Assembly: GCA_030280995.1 (NCBI GenBank)
Contig: JASXTE010000016.1
Coordinates: 21,020,501 to 21,084,500, forward strand
DNA: 64,000 nt
From: Hemileia vastatrix
Taxonomy: Eukaryota; Basidiomycota; Pucciniomycetes; Pucciniales; Zaghouaniaceae
Direction of reading: 5' to 3'
Shown: positions 43,181 to 53,566 of the stretch, in pieces
Layout: the number at the start of each line of letters is the position of its first letter
Position numbering within the stretch: the stretch's first letter is position 1
Made by a program: the position numbers and the translations under genes
Notes under the pieces: model-generated
What the model was told of the DNA's origin: nothing
Seen by the model: only the letters and a program-made list of their open reading frames with translations
Databases searched by the model: none

Positions 43181-45471
43181 TCCTTAATGATTTTAACATC
43201 CTCAAAATTCATTAAAGATTCATTTGAGTCTATATTTAATATTGGATTGTAAAAGATGGACAAATCATCTTCCAACATACAGACTTCATTTTCATCACTA
43301 TATGAGATATTACTGTCATAATCACTTGAATCATTACTCTTTTCTACTTCATTTTCAGATTCATGTTGATTTTCAACAATATTTATGTTTTCCTCACATT
43401 TGTGACCTTTAACCCAAGGTTTGTTACACTTATAACAAGTATTTGTTTCATACTTTTTAGGTACTACAGGTGCAGTAGGTTTTTTCTGCTTCTCCTGAAG
43501 TGTTTTTGAATTCTGAGTTTTTACAGGTTCAACATTTTGCTTATAAGTGGAATACCTTGATTCATACTTATGGTTTAATAATATTTCATTGCAAATATTA
43601 ATAAAGTCAGAATATTCAGTAACATTTAATGTTCTAGCTACAACAATGTCTCTGACAGATATAGGTAATTTGTATATTATCTTATCTTTCCATAAGTTAA
43701 AATCCATATGAGGCTCAATGGCTTTTAATATTTTGTTTAAATTCATTAAAAATACCATAGGTTTGTCACCATTCAACGGATTATACCTAGTCTTCTCATA
43801 CAGTCTCTGCTGAGTAAGCCTGAATTTAGAACCTCCAAATTGTTTTTCAATAAGTTGTTTCCATTCAGCCCAAGAGTAGTCTCTACCCTCACTTAAGACA
43901 GCTTCAAACCATAATAAAGCAACATCCTTAAATAAAGAAATTAATTTTGATGTTATCTCTTCATCTGGTAACTTATATGAGAATTTCAAGTTGTCAATTC
44001 TTTGAATAAAATGTTGCCAATCAGAGCTGGCTTCCCCATCATAAGTTGGGTACTGATCTATCTTAGGCCAGTTCTTCTGATTGGATTTTATCTCACTAAT
44101 CTTAGGTAAATTCAACAACTCATTCACTTTTGATAAATGGTCTTGTATTTCCTCCTGCACGGATTTGTGACTTACATTTTCAGATTTGACACTACCACCA
44201 GATGGTTTTAATTGTGGTGGTACAGGGAAGGAATGAGATTCACTTTTGCCAATGAAAGGATTATTATTATATTGATTATACTTATGATTATCCTGGTTCA
44301 TCAGTAGATTGGCAGTTTCAATCTCAACTTTAGTTAATCTTTGTAGCAACTCAGAGACACATTGATTTGTCTGTGCAAAAGATAACTTTGTTCTTGATTC
44401 AGTCTTTAATAAGTGTGTTTCATATAATTTTTCTAACTCACAAAATTTGTTTGAAAGGTCATTATATTTATTACTCAATGAATCATATTTAAGAGTTAGA
44501 GACAAATGTTCTTTCTCTAATTCTTTATTACGTGTTGCTAATTGAGAAATGTTCAATGTTAAGGATGAAATTCTATCACTAGTGAGTTTAACTGTCTGTT
44601 CCTCACAATCAGTCATTCTATTCCACAATGCTGAAACAATTCTATGGACAGTTGGATTATTGTTAAAATATTCCATGTCCTCCTTTTCAATTCTCTCACT
44701 CTCCTGTGAACTTCTCATCTCACTAGTAGGTGATTGCAACTGAGGATTAACTGTATTATCATTGTATATAGTACTGTTATTATGGACAAAAGACAAGTCA
44801 GGTGTATCTACTCTAAAACCTAAATTTCTTAAATCCTCCTCTATTTTTTGTACAGATTTAACATCAATAGAATTACCTATATTGTAATTATCAGTATTAT
44901 GTCTAATCTGAGAGGGTAAGTTACTTACCAAGGGATGGTTGCCAGTCCTGATTTTTGGCGCTTTTTTCCCTTGTAAGGGTGAGCTGAGGAAGGCAGATGA
45001 GGGGGTGGATCCCTGTTGCAACTGTGGCTTGTCCACTGTTGGTGAAACCAGTCCCATTTCCATTTGTCTACCAGGATTCTCTCCTGGGAGTGAGTGGACC
45101 CTCCTTGGGTAGGGGGTTGCTGATTTGATTGACTGGGCTGGCCTCCCTTTAATTCTGCCATTGCCTGATTCATCTGCTGAAATCCTACCTTGCAATTGTT
45201 TTGCAACTGCTCTACCTCTTTGAACATGAGAGATTTTGATTCCTCTAGCTTCAGAACCTGTTTGGCCAGGTGGGACAGTTGATCCTGAAGAGGAGGAGAC
45301 GTCTTTTTGATAGTTATCTTTTTTAAGAGGGCGTCCTTTTCCTCTATACTCATGCTTTCTGGCTGGGGGTACTGTTGTCCCTCCATGGTGATGTCCTGGA
45401 AAGTTTTTGTTAGCTTTAGACCTGGTATTATAAGCAGGCTGTTCACTTACACTATCCTGGGGAGCACTCAT
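43174..45471 (-). CDS. gypsy2 Gag (765 aa)
   Basis: Full-length Gag: basic N-terminus (MSAPQDSVSEQPAYNTRSKA), coiled coils around residues 270-390, Gag core (WPKIDQYPTYDGEASSDWQH), knuckle CYKCNKPWVKGHKC and an acidic tail. It ends where the deletion junction brings a stop (IIKDI, 43174-43176). Gag forms the particle that packages element RNA. Since the frame is open and the element moved recently, this Gag may be functional while enzymes came from a related element. Confidence 0.88.
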   Translation of the reverse strand: MSAPQDSVSEQPAYNTRSKANKNFPGHHHGGTTVPPARKHEYRGKGRPLKKDNYQKDVSSSSGSTVPPGQTGSEARGIKISHVQRGRAVAKQLQGRISADESGNGRIKGRPAQSIKSATPYPRRVHSLPGENPGRQMEMGLVSPTVDKPQLQQGSTPSSAFLSSPLQGKKAPKIRTGNHPLVSNLPSQIRHNTDNYNIGNSIDVKSVQKIEEDLRNLGFRVDTPDLSFVHNNSTIYNDNTVNPQLQSPTSEMRSSQESERIEKEDMEYFNNNPTVHRIVSALWNRMTDCEEQTVKLTSDRISSLTLNISQLATRNKELEKEHLSLTLKYDSLSNKYNDLSNKFCELEKLYETHLLKTESRTKLSFAQTNQCVSELLQRLTKVEIETANLLMNQDNHKYNQYNNNPFIGKSESHSFPVPPQLKPSGGSVKSENVSHKSVQEEIQDHLSKVNELLNLPKISEIKSNQKNWPKIDQYPTYDGEASSDWQHFIQRIDNLKFSYKLPDEEITSKLISLFKDVALLWFEAVLSEGRDYSWAEWKQLIEKQFGGSKFRLTQQRLYEKTRYNPLNGDKPMVFLMNLNKILKAIEPHMDFNLWKDKIIYKLPISVRDIVVARTLNVTEYSDFINICNEILLNHKYESRYSTYKQNVEPVKTQNSKTLQEKQKKPTAPVVPKKYETNTCYKCNKPWVKGHKCEENINIVENQHESENEVEKSNDSSDYDSNISYSDENEVCMLEDDLSIFYNPILNIDSNESLMNFEDVKIIKDI
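44925..45386 (-). CDS. Overlapping +1-frame ORF in gypsy2 (Trp-tail protein)
   Basis: 153 residues within the gag N-terminal region in the +1 frame. MEGQQYPQPESMSIEEKDAL, a coiled coil (LAKQVLKLEESKSLMFKEVE), then a Gln/Pro linker, VDKWKWDWF, HPYKGKKRQK and a final Trp. It aligns along its length with 55819-56268 (MSIEEKDALLKKITIKKT against MSLEERENLLKQVSIKKT). The frame is open upstream to 45446. Confidence 0.72.
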   Translation of the reverse strand: MEGQQYPQPESMSIEEKDALLKKITIKKTSPPLQDQLSHLAKQVLKLEESKSLMFKEVEQLQNNCKVGFQQMNQAMAELKGGQPSQSNQQPPTQGGSTHSQERILVDKWKWDWFHQQWTSHSCNRDPPPHLPSSAHPYKGKKRQKSGLATIPW

Positions 45472-45982
45472 ATTGTTCAGAATAACAATATTTTACGTCT
45501 ACAAAAGGAAAAAACTCTGTGGAATTAGTAGAAAAATAATATTAGCAATTATATTACTAATAAAAAAGCAATGGAGCTTACCCTGAATTTATATCTTTAT
45601 TTATTTAAATAAAATATAAGAAAAATTCGAAAAAATCTGTTAAAAATATAATAATAAGTTTAACTAGACCTCTATAAGGGTGAATAATTAGCTTACCAAG
45701 ATTTAGCCAAATACCAATTTTATTTGGTGTTATATTGGTGTCCAAATACCAAGTGAAATTGGGTTTATATTGGGTACAGTTACTACTGCAAATATCTAAT
45801 TTTTATGATAAAAAATTAGTAAAATTATTATAAGTTTTCTTTTCCGCAATCAATGAGTTATGATGACCCACTAATATGCAGCAGACCCAAATATTTGGTT
45901 AATTTTGAGTTGTAATAAGGTAAAAATCACGTCCCAAGGCTTATACTAAATAATAAGTAAAATATAAGGAAAGACCCCCAAT

Positions 45983-47159
45983 TGTCAGTATAGTCTAGTA
46001 TGTAAGTATGATATAATAGTGTTATTTTATGGTCCTACTACTTATTTATAAATGATTTAGTGATTAAACCTCAGGGGAAGACTAATAGAATAGTTATACT
46101 CAAATAAAACTCACAATACTTGGATTTAAATGCGTGCTAGTGGTGGAAAATAGAAGAATAAAATATAGTTATAGCTTTTATAAAGATAATATCAATTTAT
46201 AAGGGCTTTATAATATATTTCTGAATGTTAATAATTGTAGTGAAATGTTTGTTTGAAGTTTAGTAATTGAATGATGATAATAAACCTTCAAAATCCCTTC
46301 TTACTTATACCCAAATCCACTGGAGTGCACAGACCTTCAATCCAGATGATGTCACTGCTATCCCCGGCAATTACAGCACTGTGAGGGCCCATCACCTCCC
46401 CATGGCGTCCACTTCAAGCAGTTTCAACACCCAGACTTCCAGTAAGGACCCTCCATCACTATTAATAATAACACAGAGTCATACCATAAATAGAAATCCC
46501 AGATAAAAGCGGATACCATAAAGAAACAGGTAAAATAAATGATCCAAAAGAGATTTAATGAAACTAAAAGCATATAAAGGAAACAAATAAAATGTCCAAG
46601 CCCCCAATAACATCCCCAAGCATCCACATTAACCCAAAAACATCTTTCCAACCCATAAATCCGTGAATAACCATCCAAGGAAGTAATTTTAGTTGTCCAA
46701 ACTGGGTGTATGCGCCTGATATAGGTGTCTATGCTTCTGTAGGCGTTGTGAGTCCACTGATTTCGTCCATATGACCTAAAATAAGCAGAAAAACAAAGGT
46801 TATAGGCTATTAAGGGGCTAAAACCCACTTATATACCTAAATATACATAATATACTGCATATTTCACTGAATATGAGATTTATGTATACATATAAGCTTA
46901 TGTATGTCAATAATTACTTCATATCACTTAAGATAAGTATATTATGACTCCATTAACACCTTAATAAGTATTATTAGGCCATGGATAAGCTATTTAAACT
47001 ATTATAAATTATATAATAGAATAATAATTATATATATATATAATAAAATAATATATATTATTATTTTAACCTTATTTTTAAGATATAAGCTTAATCTAGT
47101 TAAGGTTATCTTATTTTAAGCATAAGAAATACTCAGTACTAAGGATATTTTGGCTGACA
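45983..47159 (-). repeat. 5' LTR of gypsy2
   Basis: 1177 bases. The primer-site-like block GGAAAGACCCCCAAT (45968-45982, plus strand) abuts it on the left; leader 45472-45967 has no ORF. Confidence 0.95.
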
Positions 47160-48281
47160 GGTTCAGTATGAGTTCAGTCTGAGTTCTATCTGAGTTCAAT
47201 CTGAGTTCAGGTTGAGGACTTTCTAGAAAGTCCACCCCCTATATTGTGTAGTGAAAGGTCAATGGCTTCTTGTTTATGGCAAATGAAGTAAAGAAGAAGA
47301 AAAAAAGGGAGAATTAACATCAATCCTAAGAAAATGAAGGAGAGGTTCAAAATTTATTAACAAAAATAAAAAAAGGCTCATTTTGCTTCCACCACTTCTT
47401 GCTTTGGTATTGATGATGATGATTTGGAGAATAGAATTACTACTGTTTCAGAAAATTTCAATTTCATGTGTCTTTTCTATGAGGATATGGATATTCTTTA
47501 TGGGTCTAGACTTGATTTCAACCCTTGTCTACACAATACTACTAACAATATACCCTCTTGATCTCAACCATCAAGTAATCCTCCCAACACACCTGTTCTT
47601 CAAGGTCAATCCCATCCAGCTTCTAACCATAGTTCAACTGAAGATGATACTAAATATCAAGCAGAACAATTCTTTTGGAGCATATTTTTTCTTTCTTCAT
47701 CAATTTATCACTAAATTTCTCATTCTTTCTTTTCTAGTCTCCTCTTACTCAAACTCAAATTTCTAAAAATATTAAAAATTCCAGAAATGACAATCCTGCT
47801 TTGCAAGTTGCTTTAGATGAATTATTTAACCCTCTAGCTCTAACTCCAAACTAAAGTGTTAAGCCTCAAATTCAATGAACTTGAACCATCTTTTGAAGTG
47901 TGGTAATACTTCAGCCAGCTCTTTGTCTCCATTGACAATTATTTGGAGAAAAAAGATATTAGTAAGTTTTGTTACTATATATCTTCTTAAATAACATATT
48001 AATTTTTTTCTAATCAATTTTCTCAGCAAAATCCTCTCTTTCAAAAAGCTCAACTGACTTTGAGAAGATAAAGTTTGATAAAATGCTAATGAAAGATCAG
48101 TGGGACTTATATTTGGAGGATAGTTTTTTTTATTCAATAAAACTATGAAAAGGAGAACTATCAGAGGAATAATTGGCGGCCAGAGGAGAGGTGAAGTTAT
48201 TTCTTCTTGAAGTAACAGGAGTTTTTTGTTTAGGGACAGTGTTGGCTGTTCTGGTGTTTGCAGTGGGTCCTCTAGCAGGCC

Positions 48282-48899
48282 TTATAGAGAAGTTGGAATT
48301 TCTGGTGTTGACAGATGAAGAAATGGTGGTGGTAGGCATTGCTCTGGGAGTATTAGGAGGTTTTGGTGTAGAGTTATTGGTGTTGGATGGAAGAATTTGG
48401 CTGTTATCTGTCTGAATTTGGGAGTTCTAAGCCTGATTTTTGCTTTCTGGAAAGGCAGGCGGGCCACATGGACATGGTCTAGCAGCCTAGGAGCTGATTT
48501 TGAAGCCATTTTTGCTGAATTTGCTGAGATAAAAGCAGATTCTTGATAAGATAAAGCAGGTCTATTAGGAAGAGTTTTGGGAATAGAACAGTATGATCTA
48601 CTGGAAGGAGCAGAGGATAATGAGGAAGAAGCAGGTCCAAGTTCTGGTGACCTGGCAGGTGATCTGGAAACATATTTATGTGAAGGTGAAGGTGGAGGTA
48701 CTGGATAGTTGGGATCTCTGTCACATTTTTTCTTTTTAGAATTGCAGGAATCACAGGCCCTGTTATAGAGTTTGGCCAGGGGAGTAGGAAGAGTGAATGT
48801 GCAAGGTCTGCACATGTGGATGCACTGTTTACAAGCATAGTCCTTTGAAGCAGTGAAGCAGGGAAGGTCCGATGGGTCAAAATCTGGTGATCCAGCCAT
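48282..48899 (-). CDS. Cys-rich zinc-cluster-like protein, copy 1
   Basis: Starts MAGSPDFDPSDLPCFTASKD and has C-x2-C-x3-C-x2-C (CKQCIHMCRPC), then about 15 residues, then C-x2-C-x6-C (CDSCNSKKKKC), the second half being like a fungal Zn2Cys6 binuclear cluster. The rest is Ser/Pro-rich. The frame ends at 48282; a further open minus frame (48339-48130) suggests a frameshift. Such clusters occur in some basidiomycete retroelement ORFs and in transcription factors; which applies here is unknown. The frame is also open upstream to 49061. Confidence 0.5.
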   Translation of the reverse strand: MAGSPDFDPSDLPCFTASKDYACKQCIHMCRPCTFTLPTPLAKLYNRACDSCNSKKKKCDRDPNYPVPPPSPSHKYVSRSPARSPELGPASSSLSSAPSSRSYCSIPKTLPNRPALSYQESAFISANSAKMASKSAPRLLDHVHVARLPFQKAKIRLRTPKFRQITAKFFHPTPITLHQNLLILPEQCLPPPFLHLSTPEIPTSL

Positions 48900-49050
48900 G
48901 ATCTGTGAAGGAACAATGATTAAGAGAAAAGAGATGAATGAGAAGTTTATCAGTGATGTGTAGATGGTGAAGAAAGGTGGAAGTTCAGCAGGTTGGATGT
49001 GGAGCATTTTGCATGGAGGTGGCTCCACCTTTGCCATGCAAAATGTGTTT

Positions 49051-49240
49051 AAGTCTGTCAAGACTTTAAACTGAACACTTTTTAGTCTGTCAAGACTTTA
49101 AACTGAACACTGGGAAGTCCGTCAAGACTTTAAACTGAACACTGGGAATCCCGTCAAGACTTTAAACTGAACACTGGTACAGTCCCCCAAGACTATCAAC
49201 TGAGGATAGTTTAATGGTTAAGTCCTTCAGGACTATAAAC
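49051..49240. repeat. Minisatellite, unit about 32 bases
   Basis: Units reading GTCAAGACTTTAAACTGAAC plus ACTGGGAAGTCC start near 49053, 49087, 49120 and 49152, with two looser units after. The wording recalls the GACT...AACTGA repeats of the Ty3 leaders. Confidence 0.85.
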
Positions 49241-49427
49241 TGATAATGGGAGTTGGTGTGATTCTGGCATAGGGCATCCAAGTGGGAGTCTCTGAATTTT
49301 GTTAAGGCAAGTGTGGGGGTAACTGATGAGCTGGCTGCTCTGTAGAACAGTTACCCCAGAATGTTAGTTTGTTTCTTTGGTCTTAAATGTTTTGATCTCT
49401 GGTTCTGTCTTTTTGATTTAGGTTTTT

Positions 49428-49545
49428 AGTCCCCCAAGACTATAAACTGAGGGTTTTGAGTCCCCCAAGACTATAAAATGAGGGCTGTTAGTCCCCCAAG
49501 ACATAAAACTGAGGATTAGTCCCCCAAGACTGTAAACTGAGGAAC
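49428..49545. repeat. Minisatellite, unit about 30 bases
   Basis: Four units of AGTCCCCCAAGACTATAAAC plus TGAGG. Related to the array at 49051. Confidence 0.9.
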
Positions 49546-49625
49546 TTTTTTTATGATGATTGGCTAAATTCAGGAAGTCTGGAGTGTCAAGGATTATTTT
49601 TTTTATTTCTAAGTCTAGAGATTAA

Positions 49626-50300
49626 TCAAGAGTCATGAGGCAGAATAGAATCAAGAGATTTAACAAAATGTTCAGCATTGGCTTTGAGCTGGTGTATGAG
49701 GTTCTTCCTTTTCTCAAGATCCTGTGTATTCCTTGCAGGAGTGTATTGGAAGTAGTTTAGTAAGAGATGCTTCTGTTGAGAAGAATGTTGTTGAAATTTG
49801 TCCTTGATGGTGGGAAATTGATTAGGTGGGGGTGCTTTAATGGTTCCCACATTGTCATCATCACTGTCAGGAGGGAAATGAACTGAAAATTTGTCAGATT
49901 AAATCTCATTATGAAGAAGTTTTGGGATTACCATCAGAAGGACCAGGGATGGTAGAGCTAGTGGTAGTAGCGGGGTTGGCACTCTTTTTTAAAGAGTGTA
50001 ATTTGTGGATCAGTCTGGGGATCAAGATGGATGGCCTGTATCTTTTGGTGCTGGTAGAAGGTGGATCAGGTTGAGGAGGAGGAGAAGATGTTGAAGAGGA
50101 CAATGGACCAGGTCAGAAATAAGTATTTTTTCTAGAGTGACAGGCATCACAGGAGGTTCTGTAGGGATGGGCCGGCAGTGTGGTGGTACAGATGAGATTG
50201 TTGTCAATGCAGTATTGGTAAGGACCCATGTCAGTAGAAGATTTGGAAAGAAAGCTGAACATGGTGGTTGTGGTAAAGGAGAATGTGGACATTCTCTATT
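49626..50300 (-). pseudogene. Cys-rich zinc-cluster-like protein, copy 2, broken
   Basis: Fragments on the minus strand: a Cys region around 50220-50130 with RTSCDACHSRKNTYF, a paralogue of CDSCNSKKKKC but lacking the last Cys, then a stop; a Ser/Pro-rich piece (50103-49909); and a final piece (49850-49626) KDKFQQHSSQQKHLLLNYFQ. Reading frames are interrupted. Confidence 0.5.
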
Positions 50301-50399
50301 GGAGGGAGGATGTGGTCTTCCAACATTGGTGGAGCCCTTTGTTGGTTTATTTGGTGTTGTTTTGGTATGCCTTAAATGGCATTGTTTAAATAATTAGGT

Positions 50400-51412
50400 G
50401 TTTTTCTGGAATTACTCAGAAAATATGGGGACTATGAGGATGTGAATACTACCATTGGATAGCCCCGGTTTTTCCCTATATTTTATGTTTCAATGACATT
50501 TTTATAGTCTAAGTATTTAGGGGATAATTTCTCATTTTTCATCTAAAAAGATTGCTGTTGAATTTTGTTTTTTGTGTTTTATGGGCTAACCTTAAGTCTT
50601 GGGTTTAAGTGCTTAGTACCGTTGGAATGAGCTGAATTTTCTTTACATTTAATGTCTCAGTGTTATAGCATAATTACATGTTTTAAAGGTTTTAGTAGTT
50701 GTAGTTGATTTTTCTATTTTTTTTGGGTATTTTTGGTGGGTTTTGGTGGTTTTCTGGCTTCAGGGTGATCAGGCCTCCTCAGTGCTAGAGGGCTGGGAAG
50801 CGTTTCTATGGAGGTTTAATGCAATTTGGCGGCCATGAACACCAAATTTGTTGGTGTGCATGGGCTCTTAGTTAGTAGTCTGTGTGTATATAGTGAATAA
50901 GACAGTTTGGGGCAACTTTAATTATCATACAACCATCCGGAGGTGATATCCTTGTTCCTCACTCAGTTTTCACTGTTTTCTGGCCACAATTGGCTGTTTT
51001 TATTGCAAAGTGATTTCTTCATTTAACTTAACTTAGAAACTTTTTTCTCTGGTATAGTCTTGCAAGATATATCAAGTATTATTTCTGTCTCTGTTGTGGA
51101 TTTTCAACTTACATCAATTATCATTGCTTTCTCTGGTGTGGACATTGGTCTACATTTCAGTTCTTTGGTTTGGTAGTCTGTCTGGAGACTACTTTCTTGA
51201 CTGGTCAGGCAGTCAATTTTGTTGGAAAAGGGGCTTTTGGTAAACAGGACCCAATTTACTGTAGCAGGTAAATCTCACTTTATTTTTCTAAAAGGACAGG
51301 GGTTTTTCTCTCTGGTTTCAATCCAACTCCCTTGTTCAAGGCCTATAGCTAGTACTATAAGATTGTCTAAAGTGCATGACTGTAAGGTGGGGGACAGGTG
51401 GTGGGCATAAAA
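50400..51412. mobile_element. LTR/leader-like sequence
   Basis: Two blocks (50440-50640 and 50876-51412) match the reverse complement of the sequence on both sides of gypsy1 (39170-39400; 28540-29010). TTTGTTGGTGTGCATGGGC at 50848 could be an LTR start. No gene. Confidence 0.5.
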
Positions 51413-51420
51413 TACATCAG

Positions 51421-52425
51421 CAAGGCAGCTTGGCTGCCTGGCTTGGTTTCTGAGTTGTGGGAGGTGGGGGGCATAAAAATGATGTGAGGACACAATGAAG
51501 GGGGGGGGGGGAAGGGGAAATGAGGCAGCCAAGTAGGGGGGTGAGGGGGGATGATGGATGGGAAAAAAAGAAAGAAATAAAATTGAATCTAAATTTGAAA
51601 GCCAAGAAAAAGCACTTACAGGACAAAAAAAGAAAGAAAAAAAAGTATAAAAAAAATAGAATAAGCAAATATAAAAATAATAACAAAAAAAAGACTTAAC
51701 TGGAGAAATATGTTGATAAAAAAATAGACTTCAAATTCTTTGAGGGATGTTTTAGGTGACAAGGAAAAGGATATGAGGGATGAAGAAAAAATAAAATGAA
51801 TAAAAAATTTTGAAATAGCAAAAAATATGCTATTTCATGTTGAGGTGGTGAAAAAAAACAAATGAGACATGGAAAAAGAGACTTTCACTGAAAATTCAAA
51901 ATAAAAGTCAATATTTAAAAATAAAATTACAAAAGCAAGAGAATAACTCATTAAACTTAATCATTTGAAGAGTAGAAAAAAAATTAAAAGGGTTGTGTTG
52001 AGAAATTTTGCAGTGTTATTGGAAGAATTTTTGCCCTTGTGATAGATGATTGAGAAATAGAAGTGTTGGATATAGTGGGAGGTGTTTCAACTTGTTCATC
52101 TTCATACAACTCTAACCATTTTTTAGGATCAGGCTAAGAGGTGAGGAGGAGGAGCACTTTGGGCACTATGAATTCTAATAGGTAAAAGAAAAGGATATTG
52201 CATAAGGGGGTTCTATGGGGCAAGCACTGTGAGGTGCTCCTCATTGGACAACTTATATAGTAACCCAGTTACTTCTTAGTCTCACTGCTGTATCAGCATA
52301 GTCTTTCCTGTCTCACTGTTGGTTGTCCCAAGATAGTCAGACTAGTTAGTCTCACTTCTCAAGTAGCATAGTCAGTCCTATCTTAGCCTAGCATCAGCGC
52401 TGGTAGTAGTCTGTCCTCTTAGGTC
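51421..52425 (-). mobile_element. 3' part of Harbinger element E2, non-coding
   Basis: GAGGGATGTTTTAGG, AAAAGGATATGAGGGATGAA and ATTTCATGTTGAGGTGGTGA (51743-51850) match the region downstream of the transposase in elements A and B. A G-run of about 12 is at 51500. No ORF. Confidence 0.6.
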
Positions 52426-53565
52426 CTAACACCATTGATCTTTGAGGTCATCAAGTTGGTTATGAAGTATGGTGCAACACAGAATCCAGATGATCACTTC
52501 CTCCATTTCAGATTCATTTCTAAGAGGACTTCTTAATTCCCTTAAACTAGAAAAACAACCTTTCAAGATTCCAATAGAATGTTCAATACAGACTCTTGAA
52601 CTTTCCAAATGATTTTTGAGCTTGGAATTTGGACTGGCTTCAGGTGCTGCTCCCTGAAAAATCAGGAAGTACATACTTTCCATTCAAATAAGCATAATCT
52701 GAGAGAAGACAATGATCTTCTCCACAGAATTTATCAGGTTATTTTGAAATTTTCATTCTTTGAAAGATGTAGGAATCATGACATGATCCAGGATATCCAG
52801 CAAAGAAAGATATAAATTTTTTGTTGATGTCACATATAAACCAAAAGTAAATTGAGTATCTATAGACAAGAGATAGTTCTTTTAGTTAGTATGAAAAAGA
52901 TTGAAAGGAATTAAAAAAAATCTACTTCTTTTTTTGGTCAAAGTATTTGCTTCCACCTTGAGCAGGTTTCTGATTCAAAGAATAGTAGTACCATCAATAA
53001 TACCAATACATCCTGTGAAATCCTCTGCTTAAATAACCTGAGATGATTCAAATTGTTCTTCTTTAGTTGGCCAGGTGAGAAGTTTATATTCCAAGGATTT
53101 GATAGCAGTGATGCATCATTTTGTATAAGTGTTAACAGAAGCACACCCTATATCAAAGACATTTTCCAAAAGTTTCAGGGCAGCTCTGTTACCATTGAGA
53201 CCCAAACAATATATTTTGATGGCCAATTTAATTTAAGTATCATGTTTTGGTTTTTGAGAATCATTGTGAAACACTGGGTGGTCCTGAATAAGCTCAAGCA
53301 ATTTAAGTAAACATTTGTGAGAAGGCCTGAACAACTGCCCAGAACTGGGTTCAGATAGGTTAAGTTTTTGGGTGGTGTACTTGGGGATATGATGTACTGG
53401 GGGATTTCTTGGAAGAAGGTAATTTTTCCTGGACATTTTTGATAAAAATGCAAAATATTCTTCTAGATCAGAATCCAAATCACAATCAGAGTCCAAGAGG
53501 AGATCAAGAGCTATGAAAGTCATTTCTTGATGTAGCTTATCACAATTTGAGAGTGAGGAATGCAT
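52426..53565 (-). pseudogene. Transposase of Harbinger element E2, frameshifted
   Basis: Starts MHSSLSNCDKLHQEMTFIAL and follows the family in pieces in different frames. The N-terminal piece ends at 53233. A middle piece reads near ASLLSNPWN and LKKNNLNHL (frame of 53144-52938), and the C-terminal piece is 52683-52426 with VCIEHSIGILKGCFSSLREL (Glu present) and CCTILHN. At least three frame changes. gypsy3 begins two bases beyond its start codon. Confidence 0.8.
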
Positions 53566-53566
53566 G

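Larger units (their letters stand above)
41126..47159 (-). mobile_element. gypsy2: pol-deleted Ty3 element, 6.03 kb
   Basis: LTRs 41126-42302 and 45983-47159 (1177 bases each, TGTCAG...GGCTGACA), with perfect duplication GGTTC (41121-41125, 47160-47164). The LTRs differ at only a handful of positions that I noticed. Gag is intact, protease, RT, RNase H and most of integrase are gone, and only the end of integrase and the chromodomain remain. The purine tract GGGGTGAGGGAG and primer-site-like block ATTGGGGGTCTTTCC are kept. Confidence 0.95.
40954..47253. mobile_element. CACTA-like MITE, copy d, split by gypsy2
   Basis: Left piece 40954-41125 (CACCACACAATATGGGGGG, CGACTTGCTAGCAAGTCCG) and right piece 47160-47253 (GGACTTTCTAGAAAGTCC, ATATTGTGTAGTG). 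Duplication AAA at 40951-40953 and 47254-47256. The gypsy2 target GGTTC lies within its GGGTTCAGTATGAGTTCAG repeats. One palindrome arm has compensating changes (TTTCTAGAAA), so the symmetry survives. Confidence 0.9.
40712..48120 (+). pseudogene. Partner protein gene of Harbinger element E2, split by nested insertions
   Basis: Part 1 (40712-40953) reads GQLKKEYYLIMINFLKIKSN then YDACFGGDN, the SANT-like start, then a stop. Part 2 (from 47257) continues with text like NGFLFMANEVKKKKKGRINI and DDDDLENRITTVSENFNF, matching the element A partner (NGYLLMANELRNKTKGRID), followed by introns and a coiled coil ending abruptly near 48120. A CACTA-like MITE (itself holding gypsy2) separates the parts. 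Several stops and frameshifts: inactive. Confidence 0.75.
48121..51420 (-). mobile_element. Retroelement-like block inserted in element E2
   Basis: It replaces the partner-gene coiled coil abruptly at about 48121 and gives way to Harbinger sequence by about 51450. Contents: two related Cys-rich ORFs on the minus strand, two minisatellites and LTR/leader-like sequence at 50400-51412 shared with the host of gypsy1. I could not define LTR ends or a target duplication, nor decide its orientation. Confidence 0.5.

Noticed and set aside
49051..49545. CRISPR-like look of regular repeats
   Set aside because: Units are contiguous minisatellites without unique spacers, in a eukaryotic retroelement context.
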